Positions 36,304 through 48,084 of a stretch of 64,000 bases of DNA are shown piece after piece. The translations under genes and the position numbers were made by a program. The DNA lies in the NCBI RefSeq assembly GCF_002858675.1, contig NZ_PJZF01000016.1, positions 57,461 through 121,460 on the forward strand. Reading direction: 5' to 3'. A model generated the notes under the pieces. The model was not told where the DNA came from and searched no databases. It worked only from the letters and a program-made list of their open reading frames with translations. Origin of the DNA: Chimaeribacter californicus (GTDB lineage Bacteria; Pseudomonadota; Gammaproteobacteria; Enterobacterales; Enterobacteriaceae). Positions within the stretch are counted from its first letter, which is position 1; each line of letters opens with the position of its first letter.

Positions 36304-36384
36304 GCATTTCTGGGTTTTGCGTTTCTGGTTTTTTGCATGTCTGAATAAACACCGCAACACGGCGGGCACCGCCCACCGCCCCGC

Positions 36385-36702
36385 TTAATATTCCCAGGTA
36401 TCGGGATCCACACCCATTTCGCGCATCATCACTTTCGCTTCTTCCGGGATCTCATCACTGCGTTCTTTGCGCAGGTCAGCATCATTCGGCAGCGGCTGGC
36501 CGGTAAAGGCATGCAGGAACGCCTCACACAACAGCTCGCTGTTGGTGGCGTGGCGCAGGTTGTTTACCTGGCGACGTGTCCGTTCATCCGTCAGAATCTT
36601 GAGCACTTTCAGCGGGATAGAGACCGTGATTTTTTTAACCTGCTCGCTTTTTTTACCGTGTTCAGCGTATGGGCTGACATATTCGCCGTTCCACTCAGCC
36701 AT
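36385..36702 (-). CDS. metJ: Methionine repressor MetJ
   Basis: Ribbon-helix-helix repressor with S-adenosylmethionine as corepressor; binds tandem 8-bp met boxes. The 105 residues equal E. coli: the beta ribbon [18 protein letters not shown] contacts DNA, followed by [20 protein letters not shown]. Divergent from metB; its targets metB and metF are both in this window with visible boxes. Confidence 0.97.
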   Translation of the reverse strand: MAEWNGEYVSPYAEHGKKSEQVKKITVSIPLKVLKILTDERTRRQVNNLRHATNSELLCEAFLHAFTGQPLPNDADLRKERSDEIPEEAKVMMREMGVDPDTWEY

Positions 36703-36956
36703 GGGACACCTTAAATTTGTCGGAAAAATATAAAATTCTAAAAACCGGCTGATTATGCCCGATCTTCACTGTTCTCACTAAATCAATCTTGATAAAAATC
36801 TCCGATACCGGAGCAACCTCACTGACATGCCGGTGTAACCGGTCAACAGTATTCCTTCACCCACGCAATGGGGATGCAACCTGCCTGACAGGTTACTCAT
36901 ATTTGAAAACGCTATAATTTTAGCGGGTATTGTGGCTCTGCTCAATCTATACGCAA

Positions 36957-36988
36957 AGAAGTTTAGATGTCCAGATGTATTGACGTCT
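36957..36988. promoter_or_regulatory. Tandem met boxes (MetJ operator) of the metJ-metB region
   Basis: Four consecutive 8-bp units AGAAGTTT, AGATGTCC, AGATGTAT, TGACGTCT compare with the consensus AGACGTCT at 6, 5, 5 and 7 positions. They lie 62 bp before metB. The remaining metJ-metB gap (36703-37049) contains a TATAAT at 36913-36918, but I could not assign a full promoter to it. Confidence 0.85.
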
Positions 36989-37049
36989 ATTCTCGATGCG
37001 ATTAATCTTTAGGCCCTAAACCCCCAGCATCCCGTCAGGGAGAGACCAC

Positions 37050-38210
37050 ATGACGCATAAGCAAGCAACCATCGCCGTACGCAGCGGCCTGAACGATGAC
37101 GAGCAATATGGCTGTGTTGTTCCCCCCATCCACCTGTCCAGCACCTATAACTTCACGGATTTCAACGAACCACGCGCCCACGACTACTCGCGCCGCGGCA
37201 ACCCGTCGCGTGATGTGGTGCAACGCGCGCTGGCAGACCTGGAGGGCGGTGCCGGTGCAGTCATGACCAGCAGCGGGATGTCAGCAATTCATCTGGTGTG
37301 TACCGTGTTCCTGAAACCCGGCGATCTGCTGGTGGCCCCGCATGACTGTTATGGCGGCAGCTACCGCCTGTTCGACAGCCTGAGCAAACGCGGCGCGTAC
37401 CGCGTGCGGTTTGTCGATCAGGGTGACGCCGCCGCGCTGGCAGACGCATTACAGGAAAAACCGAAGCTGGTGCTGATTGAAACACCGAGCAACCCGCTGT
37501 TGCGCGTGGTGGACATTGCCGCCATCTGTGAGGCATCGCGGGCGGCCGGTGCGGTCACCGTGGTGGATAACACCTTCCTTAGCCCGGCGCTGCAACAGCC
37601 GCTGGCCCTGGGCGCAGATCTGGTGGTGCACTCCTGCACCAAATACCTGAACGGCCACTCTGATGTGGTGGCCGGTGCGGTGATCGCCAAAGACCCGGCG
37701 CTGGCGACGGAGCTGGCCTGGTGGGCCAACAACATCGGCGTCACCGGCGCGGCTTTTGACAGCTACCTGCTGTTGCGCGGCCTGCGCACCCTGTCACCGC
37801 GCATCAAACAACAACAGAGCAACGCGCTGGCGATTGTTGACTATTTAGCGCAGCAGCCGCAGGTGAAAAAGCTGTATCATCCTTCCCTGCCGGACAATGC
37901 CGGCCATGAGATCGCCTGCCGCCAGCAGGCCGGTTTCGGCGCGATGCTGAGTTTTGAACTGGATGGCGACGAGCAGATCCTGCGCCGCTTCCTGAAAGCC
38001 CTGAAACTGTTCACGCTGGCGGAGTCGCTGGGCGGGGTAGAGAGCCTGATTTCCCATACCGCAACCATGACCCACGCGGGCATGGCACCGGAGGCGCGCA
38101 AGGCGGCCGGTATTTCCGACAGCCTGTTGCGGGTTTCCGTGGGTCTGGAAGACAGTGAAGATTTGATTGCCGATCTGGAACAGGCTTTCCAGGCGGCGGC
38201 AACGAGGTAA
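37050..38210 (+). CDS. metB: Cystathionine gamma-synthase
   Basis: PLP enzyme joining O-succinylhomoserine and cysteine to cystathionine. The 386 residues equal E. coli. PLP lysine is in VVHSCTKYLNGHSDVVAG (about 198); also seen are YSRRGNPSRDVVQRALADLE and GVESLISHTATMTHAGM near the C-terminus. Followed after 2 bp by metL. Confidence 0.97.
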   Translation: MTHKQATIAVRSGLNDDEQYGCVVPPIHLSSTYNFTDFNEPRAHDYSRRGNPSRDVVQRALADLEGGAGAVMTSSGMSAIHLVCTVFLKPGDLLVAPHDCYGGSYRLFDSLSKRGAYRVRFVDQGDAAALADALQEKPKLVLIETPSNPLLRVVDIAAICEASRAAGAVTVVDNTFLSPALQQPLALGADLVVHSCTKYLNGHSDVVAGAVIAKDPALATELAWWANNIGVTGAAFDSYLLLRGLRTLSPRIKQQQSNALAIVDYLAQQPQVKKLYHPSLPDNAGHEIACRQQAGFGAMLSFELDGDEQILRRFLKALKLFTLAESLGGVESLISHTATMTHAGMAPEARKAAGISDSLLRVSVGLEDSEDLIADLEQAFQAAATR

Positions 38211-38212
38211 GC

Positions 38213-40648
38213 ATGAATGCAATTGCGGTAGCAGCGCCGGCGGGGAGCCGGCAGTTGCACAAATTCGGCGGCAGCAGTCTGGCCGATGTGAAGTGTTATC
38301 TGCGCGTCGCTGGGATCATGGCGGAGTATGGCAAGCCGGGCGACATGATGGTGGTGTCGGCAGCAGGCAGCACCACCAACCAGCTGATCAGCTGGCTGAA
38401 GCTGAGCCAGAGCGATCGCCTGTCGGCGCATCAGGTGCAGCAGACGTTGCGCCGTTACCAGAGCGAGCTGATCGCCGGTCTGTTACCGCCGGAACTGGCT
38501 GAGCCGCTGATTACCCAATTCATTCACGATCTGGAGCGTCTGGCCGTATTGCTGGACGCCCCGCTGACTGACGCCGTCTATGCCGAAGTGGTGGGCCATG
38601 GTGAGATCTGGTCTGCGCGCCTGATGGCGGCCGTGCTCAACAAACTTGACTACCAGGCTGCCTGGCTTGACGCGCGTGATTTCCTGCGGGCGGAGCGCAG
38701 CGCCCAGCCGCAGGTCGATGAAGGCCGCTCCTACCCGCTGTTGCAACAATTGCTGGCGCAGCACCCGCATAAATATCTGGTGGTGACCGGCTTTATCTGC
38801 CGCAACGATGCCGGTGAAACCGTGCTGCTCGGCCGTAACGGCAGTGACTACTCCGCTACCCAGATTGGCGCGCTGGCCGGTGTCAGCCGCGTCACCATCT
38901 GGAGCGACGTGGCCGGGGTGTATAGCGCTGACCCGCGCAAAGTGAAAGATGCCTGCCTGCTGCCGCTGCTGCGGCTGGATGAGGCCAGCGAGCTGGCCCG
39001 CCTGGCGGCACCGGTGCTGCACGCCCGAACCCTACAGCCGGTTTCCGGCAGCGATATCGATCTGCAACTGCGTTGCAGCTACCAGCCGGAGCAGGGCTCG
39101 ACGCGTATTGAGCGTGTGCTGGCCTCCGGCACCGGCGCGAAAATCGTTACCAGCCACGACGATATCTGCCTGATTGAATTTACTATTCCGCCGCAGCATG
39201 ACTTTGTGCTGGCACAGAAAGAGGTGGATCGGGTGCTTAATCGTGCCCAGATCCGGCCGCTGGCCACCGGCGTACACCCTGACCGCAACCTGCTGCAACT
39301 CTGCTATACGGCCGAAGTCGTCGGCAGTGCCCTGCGGGCGCTGGAAGATGCCGGGCTGCCCGGCCAGCTTCACCTGCGTGAAAAGCTGGCGCTGGTGGCG
39401 CTGGTGGGCGCCGGCGTATGCAAAAACCCGCTGCACAGCCACCGTTTCTATCAGGAGCTGAAAGATCAGCCGGTGGAGTTCATCTGGCAGGCGGAAGACG
39501 GCATCAGCCTGGTGGCGGTGCTGCGCGTCGGCCCGACGGAACACCTGATCCAGGGCCTGCACCAGACGCTGTTCCGCGCGGAAAAATGCATCGGCCTGAT
39601 GCTGTTCGGCAAAGGCAACATTGGCTCGCGCTGGCTGGAGCTGTTCGCCCGCGAACAGAAAAACCTCTCGGCGCGCAGTGGGTTTGAGTTTGTACTGGCC
39701 GGGGTGGTGGACAGCCGCCGCAGCCTGCTGAGCTATGACGGGCTGGACGCCAGCCGGGCGCTGGCCTTCTTTGACGACGAAGCGCGTGAGCAGGATGAGG
39801 AGTCGCTGTTCCTGTGGATGCGCGCCCACCCGTTTGATGATCTGGTGGTGCTGGATGTCACGGCGAGTGAAAACCTGGCTGAGCAGTATCTGGATTTCGC
39901 CAGCTACGGTTTCCATGTCATCAGCGCCAATAAACTGGCCGGGGCCTCCGCCGGCGATAATTATCGCCAGATCCGTGACGCCTTCGCCAAAACCGGCAGC
40001 CACTGGCTCTATAACGCCACTGTCGGCGCAGGCTTGCCCGTCAACCACACGGTGCGTGACCTGCGTGACAGCGGCGATACCATTCTTGCAATCAGCGGCA
40101 TTTTCTCCGGTACGCTCTCCTGGCTGTTCCTGCAATTTGACGGCACGGTGCCCTTTACCGAGCTGGTGGATCAGGCGTGGCAACAGGGGCTGACGGAGCC
40201 GGACCCACGCGTGGATCTGGCAGGCCAGGATGTGATGCGCAAGCTGGTGATCCTGGCGCGTGAAGCGGGCTATGACATCGAGCCGAATCAGGTACGGGTT
40301 GAGTCACTGGTGCCGGCCCACTGCATTCAGGGCAGCGTGGATCAGTTCTTTGAAGATGGCGAGGCGCTGAACGAGCAGATGGTGCAACGTCTGGAAGCGG
40401 CCAACGAGATGGGGCTGGTGCTGCGTTATGTGGCGCGGTTCGATGCCAACGGCAAGGCCCGCGTCGGTGTGGAAGCGGTACGCCCGGATCACCCGCTGGC
40501 CGCGCTGCTGCCGTGCGACAACGTTTTCGCGATTGAGAGCCGCTGGTACCGTGATAACCCGCTGGTGATCCGCGGGCCGGGCGCGGGGCGTGACGTCACC
40601 GCCGGGGCGCTTCAATCTGATCTCAACCGCCTGGCCCGCCTTCTCTAA
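38213..40648 (+). CDS. metL: Bifunctional aspartokinase II / homoserine dehydrogenase II
   Basis: Catalyses the first and third steps from aspartate to homoserine for methionine. The 811 residues divide into an aspartokinase domain (KFGGSSLADVKC near 17; LGRNGSDYSATQIGAL), a regulatory linker with degenerate ACT regions, and homoserine dehydrogenase from about 465 (LMLFGKGNIGSRWLELF; SANKLAGASAGDNY; NATVGAGLPV). MetL is repressed by methionine via MetJ but is not feedback-inhibited in E. coli. Translationally close to metB (2-bp gap). Confidence 0.97.
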   Translation: MNAIAVAAPAGSRQLHKFGGSSLADVKCYLRVAGIMAEYGKPGDMMVVSAAGSTTNQLISWLKLSQSDRLSAHQVQQTLRRYQSELIAGLLPPELAEPLITQFIHDLERLAVLLDAPLTDAVYAEVVGHGEIWSARLMAAVLNKLDYQAAWLDARDFLRAERSAQPQVDEGRSYPLLQQLLAQHPHKYLVVTGFICRNDAGETVLLGRNGSDYSATQIGALAGVSRVTIWSDVAGVYSADPRKVKDACLLPLLRLDEASELARLAAPVLHARTLQPVSGSDIDLQLRCSYQPEQGSTRIERVLASGTGAKIVTSHDDICLIEFTIPPQHDFVLAQKEVDRVLNRAQIRPLATGVHPDRNLLQLCYTAEVVGSALRALEDAGLPGQLHLREKLALVALVGAGVCKNPLHSHRFYQELKDQPVEFIWQAEDGISLVAVLRVGPTEHLIQGLHQTLFRAEKCIGLMLFGKGNIGSRWLELFAREQKNLSARSGFEFVLAGVVDSRRSLLSYDGLDASRALAFFDDEAREQDEESLFLWMRAHPFDDLVVLDVTASENLAEQYLDFASYGFHVISANKLAGASAGDNYRQIRDAFAKTGSHWLYNATVGAGLPVNHTVRDLRDSGDTILAISGIFSGTLSWLFLQFDGTVPFTELVDQAWQQGLTEPDPRVDLAGQDVMRKLVILAREAGYDIEPNQVRVESLVPAHCIQGSVDQFFEDGEALNEQMVQRLEAANEMGLVLRYVARFDANGKARVGVEAVRPDHPLAALLPCDNVFAIESRWYRDNPLVIRGPGAGRDVTAGALQSDLNRLARLL

Positions 40649-40658
40649 GCCTTTCAAT

Positions 40659-40687
40659 GCCTTCTGCCGCCCCGGCAGAAGGCCTTT
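40659..40687 (+). terminator. Hairpin after metBL
   Basis: Perfect 11-bp stem GCCTTCTGCCG / CGGCAGAAGGC with a CCC loop, followed by CTTT only; strong stem, short U-tract. Confidence 0.7.
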
Positions 40688-40798
40688 CCCGCCTGCTGCG
40701 TTTCCTGCTTGAATTTTTCTCATTCTGGGTGAAGATTACTCACGGAAGGTAAATAATATTTAGTTGACTCTTTGGCCGATCTCCGTCATTTTCTATCT

Positions 40799-40822
40799 AA
40801 ACGTTTAGACGTCTAGACGCTT
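40799..40822. promoter_or_regulatory. Tandem met boxes upstream of metF
   Basis: Three adjacent 8-bp units: AAACGTTT, AGACGTCT (a perfect consensus box) and AGACGCTT. Weaker units may extend it on both sides. MetJ repression of metF is established in E. coli. Confidence 0.9.
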
Positions 40823-40860
40823 ATCAGGCGAAGCAAATCCTATATCGCCAATAAAAATAA

Positions 40861-40911
40861 CGTGTCTATAACAACACCGTGTCTATAACACCAATGTGTC
40901 TATAACAACCA
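40861..40911 (+). repeat. Three 17-bp tandem repeats in the metF leader
   Basis: The core GTGTCTATAACA is exact at 40862-40873, 40879-40890 and 40896-40907, with period 17. The flanking five bases vary. The block lies between the met boxes and the metF ribosome site (GAGGTAGGGT), so it should be in the 5' untranslated RNA. Confidence 0.95.
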
Positions 40912-40931
40912 CGCAGTGACTGATGAGGTAG

Positions 40932-41843
<912 letters not shown>

Positions 41844-41856
41844 TTCCTCTTCCTGT

Positions 41857-41880
41857 AAGGCCGCTGAAGCGGCCTTTTTT
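41857..41880 (+). terminator. Terminator after metF
   Basis: Stem AAGGCCGC / GCGGCCTT with a TGAA loop, then a T-run. Confidence 0.9.
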
Positions 41881-41911
41881 ATGCCTTTCCCGCGCTAAAA
41901 ACGATCGCCAT

Positions 41912-41937
41912 AAAAAAGGGCACCCGCAGGTGCCCTT
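41912..41937 (-). terminator. Terminator after ppc
   Basis: Stem AAGGGCACC / GGTGCCCTT with a tetraloop; the minus strand continues into the T-run formed by AAAAAA at 41912-41917. Confidence 0.85.
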
Positions 41938-41953
41938 GTGCTTTTTGCGGGTA

Positions 41954-44590
41954 TCAGCCGGTGTTGCGCATCCCGGCGGCAACGCCGGCGATGGTTACCA
42001 TCAGCGCCTGTTCCACCTGCGGGTCTGGTTCTTCCTGCTGGCGTGAGCGGTGCAGCAATTCGGCCTGCAATACGTTCAGCGGGTCGGTGTAGACGTTGCG
42101 CAGCGCGATGGATTCGGCAATCCACGGCAGATCGGCCATCAGGTGATCGTCATTGGCGATCCGCAAGACCACGTTGATGTCGCTGGCCAGCTGATCGCGC
42201 AGCTGTTTGCCCAGCGGCCACAGTGACTTGTCCACCAGCCGCTGATCGTAATACTCGGCCAGCCACAGGTCAGCCTTGGCATACACCATTTCCAGCATCC
42301 CGATGCGGGTGGAGAAGAATGGCCAGTCGCGGCACATGGTTTCCAGCTCGTCCTGATTCCCTTCTTCCACCGCTTTTTGCAGTGCGGCACCGGCACCCAG
42401 CCAGGCCGGCAGCATCAGGCGGTTCTGCGTCCAGGCGAAGATCCAGGGAATGGCGCGCAGCGACTCAACACCGCCGTTGGGGCGGCGCTTGGCCGGGCGG
42501 GAACCCAGCGGCAGTTTGCCCAGCTCCAGCTCTGGCGTGGCCGCGCGGAAGTAGGGCACGAAGTCCGGGTTTTCGCGCACGTAGCCGCGGTACATGGAGC
42601 AGGAGACGTCCGAGAGCAGATCCATGATGCGGCGCCATTCCGGTTTCGGTTCCGGCGGCGGCAGCAGGTTCGCTTCGAGGATCGCGCCGGTATAGAGCGC
42701 CAGGCTGCTGATGGTGACTTCCGGCAGGCCGAATTTGAAGCGGATCATTTCGCCCTGCTCGGTGACGCGCAGGCCGCCTTTCAGGCTGCCCGGCGGTTGT
42801 GACAGCAGCGCCGCATGGGCCGGTGCACCCCCACGGCCGATGGAGCCGCCGCGGCCGTGGAACAGCGTCAATGCCACGCCGGATTTCTCACAGGTTTTGA
42901 TCAGCGCGTCCTGTGCGCGGTACTGCGCCCAGGAGGCAGCCATCACGCCCGCATCTTTGGCAGAGTCGGAATAGCCGATCATCACCATCTGCTTGCCCTG
43001 AATATAGCCGCGATACCAATCGATGCTCAGCAACTGGGTCATCACGCTATCGGCGTTGTTCAGGTCATCCAGCGTTTCAAACAGCGGGGCGACCGGCATC
43101 GGGAACGGGCAGCCCGCCTCTTTCAGCAGCAGGTGCACCGCCAGCACGTCAGACGGCGTGCGCGCCATAGAAATCACATAGGCGGCAATCGAGCCTTCCG
43201 GCGCTTCCGCTGCCACTTGGCAGGTGTCGAGCACCTCTTTGGTCTCTTCGCTCGGCTCCCAGTTGCGCGGCACCAGTGGGCGCTTGGAGTTCAGCTCGCG
43301 GATCAGGAACGCTTGCTTGTCCGGCTCTGACCAGCTTTCATAATCGCCCAGCCCCAGATAACGGGTGATTTCAGCGATGGCCTCGGTGTGGCGGGTGCTC
43401 TCCTGACGCAGGTCAATGCGCACCAGCGGCACGCCGAAACAGCGGATGCGGCGCAGCGTGTCGAGCAACTGGCCATTGGCGATGATGCCCATGCCGCAGG
43501 CCTGCAACGACTCGTAACAGGCGTAGAGCGGCTCCCATAGCTGTTCGTTCTGCACCAGCAGATCGTCCGGGCGCACCGCGTGCTCGCCTTTCAGCTTCGC
43601 TTCCAGCCAGGCCTGGGTTTTGGTCAGCTGGCTGCGCACCCCTTTGATGATTTCGCGGTACGGCTCCAGCACCTCGTCGCCTCCGGCGCGGGCGCGCAGT
43701 TCCGGCGTACAGTCGGACATCGACAGCTCCGAGACCAGCACCGCGATGTCACGCAGGAACAGGTCGGTGGCTTTCCAGCGGCTCAGCAGCAGGGCGCGGC
43801 GGGTGATCTCCGCGGTCACGTTCGGGTTGCCGTCACGGTCACCGCCCATCCAGGAGGTGAAGCGGATCGGCGTGGCGTCTACCGGCAGGCGGTAATCAAT
43901 GGAGTTTTCCAGCTGCTCGTTGAGCTCACGCAGGAACGCAGGCACCCCTTCCCACAGGCTATTTTCCACCACTGCAAAGCCCCATTTGGCTTCGTCGATA
44001 GGTGATGGGCGATGCTTGCGGATCTCGTCAGTGTGCCAGGACTGGGCAATCAGCTGGCGCAGGCGGCGCATGATTTTATTGCGCTCGTAGTCGGCCAGGT
44101 CGTTATGGTCGAGCTGGCTGAGGCAGGTGTTCACCTCGACCATTTTGTGAATCAAAGTGCGGCGGGTGATTTCCGTCGGGTGCGCGGTCAGCACCAGTTC
44201 AATCGAGAGATTATCCACCGAGTCACGCAGCTGGTCGTCCGTTACGTTGTTCTCTTTCAGACGGCCGATCAGGTGCGCCAGCGCTTCCGGGTTGCTGGCC
44301 GCTTCGCCGTTCGGCGAGATGCTGTGATACTGCTCGGCAGTGTTGGTCAGGTTGAGGAACTGGCTGAACGCCCGTGCAACCGGCAACAGCTCCTCATTTG
44401 ACAGGTTTTGCAGTGTGGAAAGCAGTTGCTGGCGGTGCGCCTCATTACCGGCGCGGGAGGATTTGGATAACTTACGGATAGTTTCAACACGATCCAAAAT
44501 GTGCTCGCCCAGTGTCTCCTTGATGGTTTCACCGAGCAGCTTGCCGAGCATACTGACATTACTTCGCATTGCAGAATATTGTTCGTTCAT
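41954..44590 (-). CDS. ppc: Phosphoenolpyruvate carboxylase
   Basis: Forms oxaloacetate from PEP and bicarbonate to refill the TCA cycle. The 878 residues compare with 883 in E. coli. Catalytic signatures [12 protein letters not shown] (His near 138) and [36 protein letters not shown]-terminal AAGMRNTG with the aspartate-feedback site region. Neighbour of argE as in E. coli. Confidence 0.98.
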   Translation of the reverse strand: MNEQYSAMRSNVSMLGKLLGETIKETLGEHILDRVETIRKLSKSSRAGNEAHRQQLLSTLQNLSNEELLPVARAFSQFLNLTNTAEQYHSISPNGEAASNPEALAHLIGRLKENNVTDDQLRDSVDNLSIELVLTAHPTEITRRTLIHKMVEVNTCLSQLDHNDLADYERNKIMRRLRQLIAQSWHTDEIRKHRPSPIDEAKWGFAVVENSLWEGVPAFLRELNEQLENSIDYRLPVDATPIRFTSWMGGDRDGNPNVTAEITRRALLLSRWKATDLFLRDIAVLVSELSMSDCTPELRARAGGDEVLEPYREIIKGVRSQLTKTQAWLEAKLKGEHAVRPDDLLVQNEQLWEPLYACYESLQACGMGIIANGQLLDTLRRIRCFGVPLVRIDLRQESTRHTEAIAEITRYLGLGDYESWSEPDKQAFLIRELNSKRPLVPRNWEPSEETKEVLDTCQVAAEAPEGSIAAYVISMARTPSDVLAVHLLLKEAGCPFPMPVAPLFETLDDLNNADSVMTQLLSIDWYRGYIQGKQMVMIGYSDSAKDAGVMAASWAQYRAQDALIKTCEKSGVALTLFHGRGGSIGRGGAPAHAALLSQPPGSLKGGLRVTEQGEMIRFKFGLPEVTISSLALYTGAILEANLLPPPEPKPEWRRIMDLLSDVSCSMYRGYVRENPDFVPYFRAATPELELGKLPLGSRPAKRRPNGGVESLRAIPWIFAWTQNRLMLPAWLGAGAALQKAVEEGNQDELETMCRDWPFFSTRIGMLEMVYAKADLWLAEYYDQRLVDKSLWPLGKQLRDQLASDINVVLRIANDDHLMADLPWIAESIALRNVYTDPLNVLQAELLHRSRQQEEPDPQVEQALMVTIAGVAAGMRNTG

Positions 44591-44778
44591 AGACCCTGAC
44601 CTGTTTCTCTTGTGATTTTATGTTTTGTAAATAACTTTCACCCGAAAGGCATTGCTGCCCTGTTAATGCATCGTATTACCAGCCTCACGGCCCTTCACTC
44701 TATATGTACCGCAAAAGCGGCGATTTTCTTACTGCTAAAAACGCTCAACCGCTGAAATTTAATTACAGGCCGCTGCGT

Positions 44779-44808
44779 ATCAGCCCGGCTAATTCCGTCC
44801 GGGCTGAT
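44779..44808 (-). terminator. Inverted repeat after argE, possible terminator
   Basis: Perfect 10-bp arms ATCAGCCCGG / CCGGGCTGAT around 10 nt, 9 bp after the argE stop; no U-run. Otherwise the 227-bp ppc-argE gap shows nothing I can name. Confidence 0.5.
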
Positions 44809-44817
44809 TATGCGGCA

Positions 44818-45969
44818 TCAGGCGTGGCAGAAGTGATGCACCACCTGGGTGATCAGCGTGCGCGTCGGCTGGATAAAGGCCATATCCAGGTATTCATCCG
44901 GCTGGTGTGCCTGCTCAATGGAGCCGGGGCCAAGCACCAGCGTCGGGCAGAGCTGCTGAATAAACGGCGCTTCCGTACAGTAATTCACAATCCCGGTTTT
45001 GGTGCCGAGCAGCTTTTCCACCACCTGCACCAAATGATGATCCGCCGGGCACTCATAGCCGGGCACCGGCGGGTGCAGTTCAGTCACGGTGACGCGCCCC
45101 GGCCAGCGCTGGCTCACCGGCTCCAGCGCCAGGTTCAGCATCTCATTCAGATCAGAGAGCGTCAGCCCCGGCAGCGGGCGGATGTCCATGTGCAGTTCAC
45201 AGCAGGCACAGATGCGGTTAGAGGCATCGCCGCCGTGGATAGCGCCGAAGTTCATCGTCGGGTAGGGGATGACGAAGCCGTCATGGTGGAAGCGCTCTTT
45301 CAACGAGTTACGCAGCCCCATCAGTTGGGTGATCGATTCGTGCATCAGCTCAATCGCATTCACGCCGCGTGACGGATCGCTGGAGTGGCCCGACTGGCCC
45401 TCAATGCGGATGGCGTTCGACATATGCCCTTTGTGCGCCCGCACCGGCTTCAGTGAAGTCGGTTCGCCGATGATGGCGCAGTCCGGCCGCAGGGTGGTGG
45501 AACGCGCAAAATAGCTCGCCCCGGCCATCGAAGTCTCTTCATCGGCGGTTGCCAGGATATAGAGCGGCTTATTCAGTTTGCTGGGGTCGATGTCACGCAG
45601 CGCATCGAGGATAAAGGCGAAGAAACCTTTCATGTCGGCGGTGCCCAGCCCATAGAGCCGGTTTTCATGCTCCGTCAGCGTGAACGGGTCACGCGTCCAG
45701 CGGCCGTCATCGAAGGGGACAGTGTCCGTATGCCCGGCCAGCAGCAGGCCGCCGCTGCCGCTGCCGATACTGGCCAACATGTTGAATTTGTTACGGGTAT
45801 CCGGCACCGGCTGGATCTCCACCTTAAAGCCGAGATCGCGGAACCAACCGGCGAGCAGAGTGATTAATCCTTCATTACTCTGGTCGAGCGCGCTGTCGGT
45901 GGCGCTGATGGATGGCATGGCGATCAGCGCCCGGTATAGCTCAATAAAAGGAGGTAATTTCATCTTCAC
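44818..45969 (-). CDS. argE: Acetylornithine deacetylase
   Basis: Metallo-deacetylase (M20 family) producing ornithine in the linear arginine pathway. Metal ligands in [16 protein letters not shown], catalytic Glu in [12 protein letters not shown], further ligands in IIGEPTS and [10 protein letters not shown]. The GTG at 45967-45969 gives 383 residues as in E. coli and is well spaced from GGG in the leader; the ATG two codons later is the alternative. Divergent from argCBGH with shared ARG boxes. Confidence 0.96.
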   Translation of the reverse strand: MKMKLPPFIELYRALIAMPSISATDSALDQSNEGLITLLAGWFRDLGFKVEIQPVPDTRNKFNMLASIGSGSGGLLLAGHTDTVPFDDGRWTRDPFTLTEHENRLYGLGTADMKGFFAFILDALRDIDPSKLNKPLYILATADEETSMAGASYFARSTTLRPDCAIIGEPTSLKPVRAHKGHMSNAIRIEGQSGHSSDPSRGVNAIELMHESITQLMGLRNSLKERFHHDGFVIPYPTMNFGAIHGGDASNRICACCELHMDIRPLPGLTLSDLNEMLNLALEPVSQRWPGRVTVTELHPPVPGYECPADHHLVQVVEKLLGTKTGIVNYCTEAPFIQQLCPTLVLGPGSIEQAHQPDEYLDMAFIQPTRTLITQVVHHFCHA

Positions 45970-45994
45970 TGTTGACAGCCCTTAGTTAGGATAG

Positions 45995-46033
45995 TATCAA
46001 TATTCATGCATTTATTTTGAATAAAAATACAGT
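45995..46033. promoter_or_regulatory. Paired ARG boxes of the argE/argCBGH operator
   Basis: Two 18-bp sites separated by 3 bp. The second (46016-46033) fits the ArgR consensus WNTGAATWWWWATTCANW at 17 of 18 positions; the first (45995-46012) fits about 15. The 21-bp spacing is that expected for an ArgR hexamer. It lies 26 bp before argE and about 150 bp before argC, so ArgR with arginine should repress both directions. Confidence 0.85.
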
Positions 46034-46183
46034 AAGGCAGAGCAGAAAGGAACCGGTAACGGCCCTGGCGAAAAAATGAACTGCTCAGTCCCGTGGGTGA
46101 ACGGCAAAGCACGCTGATAAGCCCGGTAACCTGTTACGCCTGACGCGCGCGTCAGTCATCCACTAAGAAGGTGAGCGGAACCC

Positions 46184-47188
46184 ATGTTGAATACGCTGAT
46201 AGTTGGTGCCAGCGGCTATGCCGGTGCGGAACTTGCGACCTACCTGAATCGTCACCCGCATATGAACATAACCGGTTTGATGGTTTCAGCGCAAAGTGCA
46301 GATGCAGGAAAACGGCTCGACGAGCTGCATCCCCAGTTGAAAGGGATTATCGATCTGCCGGTGCTGCCGCTGGAGAACGTGGCCGAGGCCGCCAACGGCG
46401 TTGATGTGGTGTTCCTCGCGACGGCCCACGCCGTCAGCCACGATCTGGCCCCGCAATTCCTGGCGGCCGGTTGCGTGGTGTTTGACCTCTCCGGCGCGTT
46501 CCGGGTGCGTGACGCCGCCTTCTACACCGATTTCTATGGCTTTGAGCACCAGCACCCGGAATGGCTGGAGAAAGCCGTGTACGGGCTGGCTGAATGGCAG
46601 GCAGGCGCCCTGGCCGACGCGAAACTGATCGCCGTGCCGGGCTGCTACCCGACGGCGGCCCAGCTGGCGCTGAAGCCGCTGCTCGACAACAACCTGCTGA
46701 ATACCGACCAGTGGCCGGTGATCAACGCCACCAGCGGCGTCAGCGGTGCCGGGCGCAAGGCCAGCCTGAAAAGCAGCGTCTGCGAAGTCAGCCTTCAGCC
46801 TTACGGCATCTTTAACCATCGCCACCATCCTGAAATTGTCGCCCATCTGGGCACGCCGGTGATCTTCACCTCGCACCTGGCAAACTTCCCGCGCGGCATC
46901 CTGGAAACCATCACCTGCCGTCTGAATGCAGGCGTGACGGCGCAGGATGTGGCGGAAGCGTTCCACAACGCCTACCACGACAAACCGCTGGTGCGCCTCT
47001 ACCGCGAGGGGGTGCCGGCGCTGAAAGATGTGGTCGGCCTGCCGTTCTGCGACATTGGCTTTGCCGTGCAGGGCGAGCACCTGATTGTAGTCGCCACCGA
47101 GGACAACCTGCTGAAAGGGGCCTCCGCACAGGCGGTGCAATGCATGAATCTGCGCTTCGGGTTCCCGGAAACCCAGTCGCTGCTGTAA
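46184..47188 (+). CDS. argC: N-acetyl-gamma-glutamyl-phosphate reductase
   Basis: NADPH-dependent reduction of N-acetylglutamyl phosphate, third step of arginine synthesis. The 334 residues open with the dinucleotide motif [13 protein letters not shown]; the catalytic cysteine is in [14 protein letters not shown] (about 154); [11 protein letters not shown] and [13 protein letters not shown] complete the family signature. First gene of argCBGH. Confidence 0.97.
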   Translation: MLNTLIVGASGYAGAELATYLNRHPHMNITGLMVSAQSADAGKRLDELHPQLKGIIDLPVLPLENVAEAANGVDVVFLATAHAVSHDLAPQFLAAGCVVFDLSGAFRVRDAAFYTDFYGFEHQHPEWLEKAVYGLAEWQAGALADAKLIAVPGCYPTAAQLALKPLLDNNLLNTDQWPVINATSGVSGAGRKASLKSSVCEVSLQPYGIFNHRHHPEIVAHLGTPVIFTSHLANFPRGILETITCRLNAGVTAQDVAEAFHNAYHDKPLVRLYREGVPALKDVVGLPFCDIGFAVQGEHLIVVATEDNLLKGASAQAVQCMNLRFGFPETQSLL

Positions 47189-47260
47189 TTCTCCGGCGCG
47201 GCCGGTGGGCGGCGTCTGCTAAACATTCGAGTCAAGATTTCAACAGGGTGAGGCGTGAAC

Positions 47261-48037
47261 ATGATGAATCCGTTAATTATCAAGCTGGGCGGTGTGCTGC
47301 TCGACAGCGAAGAGGCGCTGGAACGCCTGTTTGGCGCACTGGTGGCTTACCGTCAGGAACACCAGCGCCCGCTGATCATTGTGCATGGCGGCGGCTTCCT
47401 GGTGGATGAGCTGATGAGAAAGCTCTCGCTGCCGGTAGTGAAAAAGCACGGCCTGCGCGTCACGCCCGCTGACCAGATCGACATCATCACCGGGGCGCTG
47501 GCGGGCACCGCCAACAAAACCCTGCTGGCCTGGGCGATCAAAAACAACCTTAACGCCGTGGGCCTGAGCCTGGCTGACGGCAACACGGTAAACGTGGCGC
47601 AGTTTGATGAAGAGCTGGGCCACGTCGGCAAAGCGACCCCCGGCAACGCTTCCCTGCTGAACACCCTGCTGGGCGCCGGTTACCTGCCGATCATCAGCTC
47701 CATCGGCATTACGGCCGGGGGCGAACTGATGAACGTCAATGCGGATCAGGCTGCCACTGCGCTGGCAGAAACCCTGGGCGCGGATCTGATTCTGCTCTCT
47801 GACGTCAGCGGCATCCTGGACGGTAAAGGCCAGCGCATCGCGGAGATGACGGCGGAGAAAGCGGAACAGCTGATCGCGCAGGGCATCATCACCGACGGCA
47901 TGGTCGTGAAAGTTAACGCCGCGCTGGACGCCGCCCGCACCCTTGGCCGGCCGGTGGATATCGCCAGCTGGCGTAATGCAGAGAAATTACCTGCCCTGTT
48001 TAACGGCGTGGCCATCGGCACACGCATCCTGGCGTAA
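47261..48037 (+). CDS. argB: N-acetylglutamate kinase
   Basis: Amino-acid kinase phosphorylating N-acetylglutamate. [19 protein letters not shown] holds the phosphate-binding lysine; [11 protein letters not shown] the glycine loop; [12 protein letters not shown] and [17 protein letters not shown] the nucleotide site. The ATG at 47261 gives 258 residues as in E. coli, 7 bases after GTGAGG; the GTG at 47255 is less likely. Confidence 0.96.
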   Translation: MMNPLIIKLGGVLLDSEEALERLFGALVAYRQEHQRPLIIVHGGGFLVDELMRKLSLPVVKKHGLRVTPADQIDIITGALAGTANKTLLAWAIKNNLNAVGLSLADGNTVNVAQFDEELGHVGKATPGNASLLNTLLGAGYLPIISSIGITAGGELMNVNADQAATALAETLGADLILLSDVSGILDGKGQRIAEMTAEKAEQLIAQGIITDGMVVKVNAALDAARTLGRPVDIASWRNAEKLPALFNGVAIGTRILA

Positions 48038-48084
48038 TGCCGGGTTTTTACTGAATTTACTGAATCTGTATCAAGGACATCATC

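Noticed and set aside
39032..40183. 383-codon open frame opposite metL
   Set aside because: Antisense shadow of a conserved bifunctional enzyme.
40861..40911. CRISPR or iteron origin at the metF leader repeats
   Set aside because: Only three short contiguous units, no spacers, no replication gene nearby.
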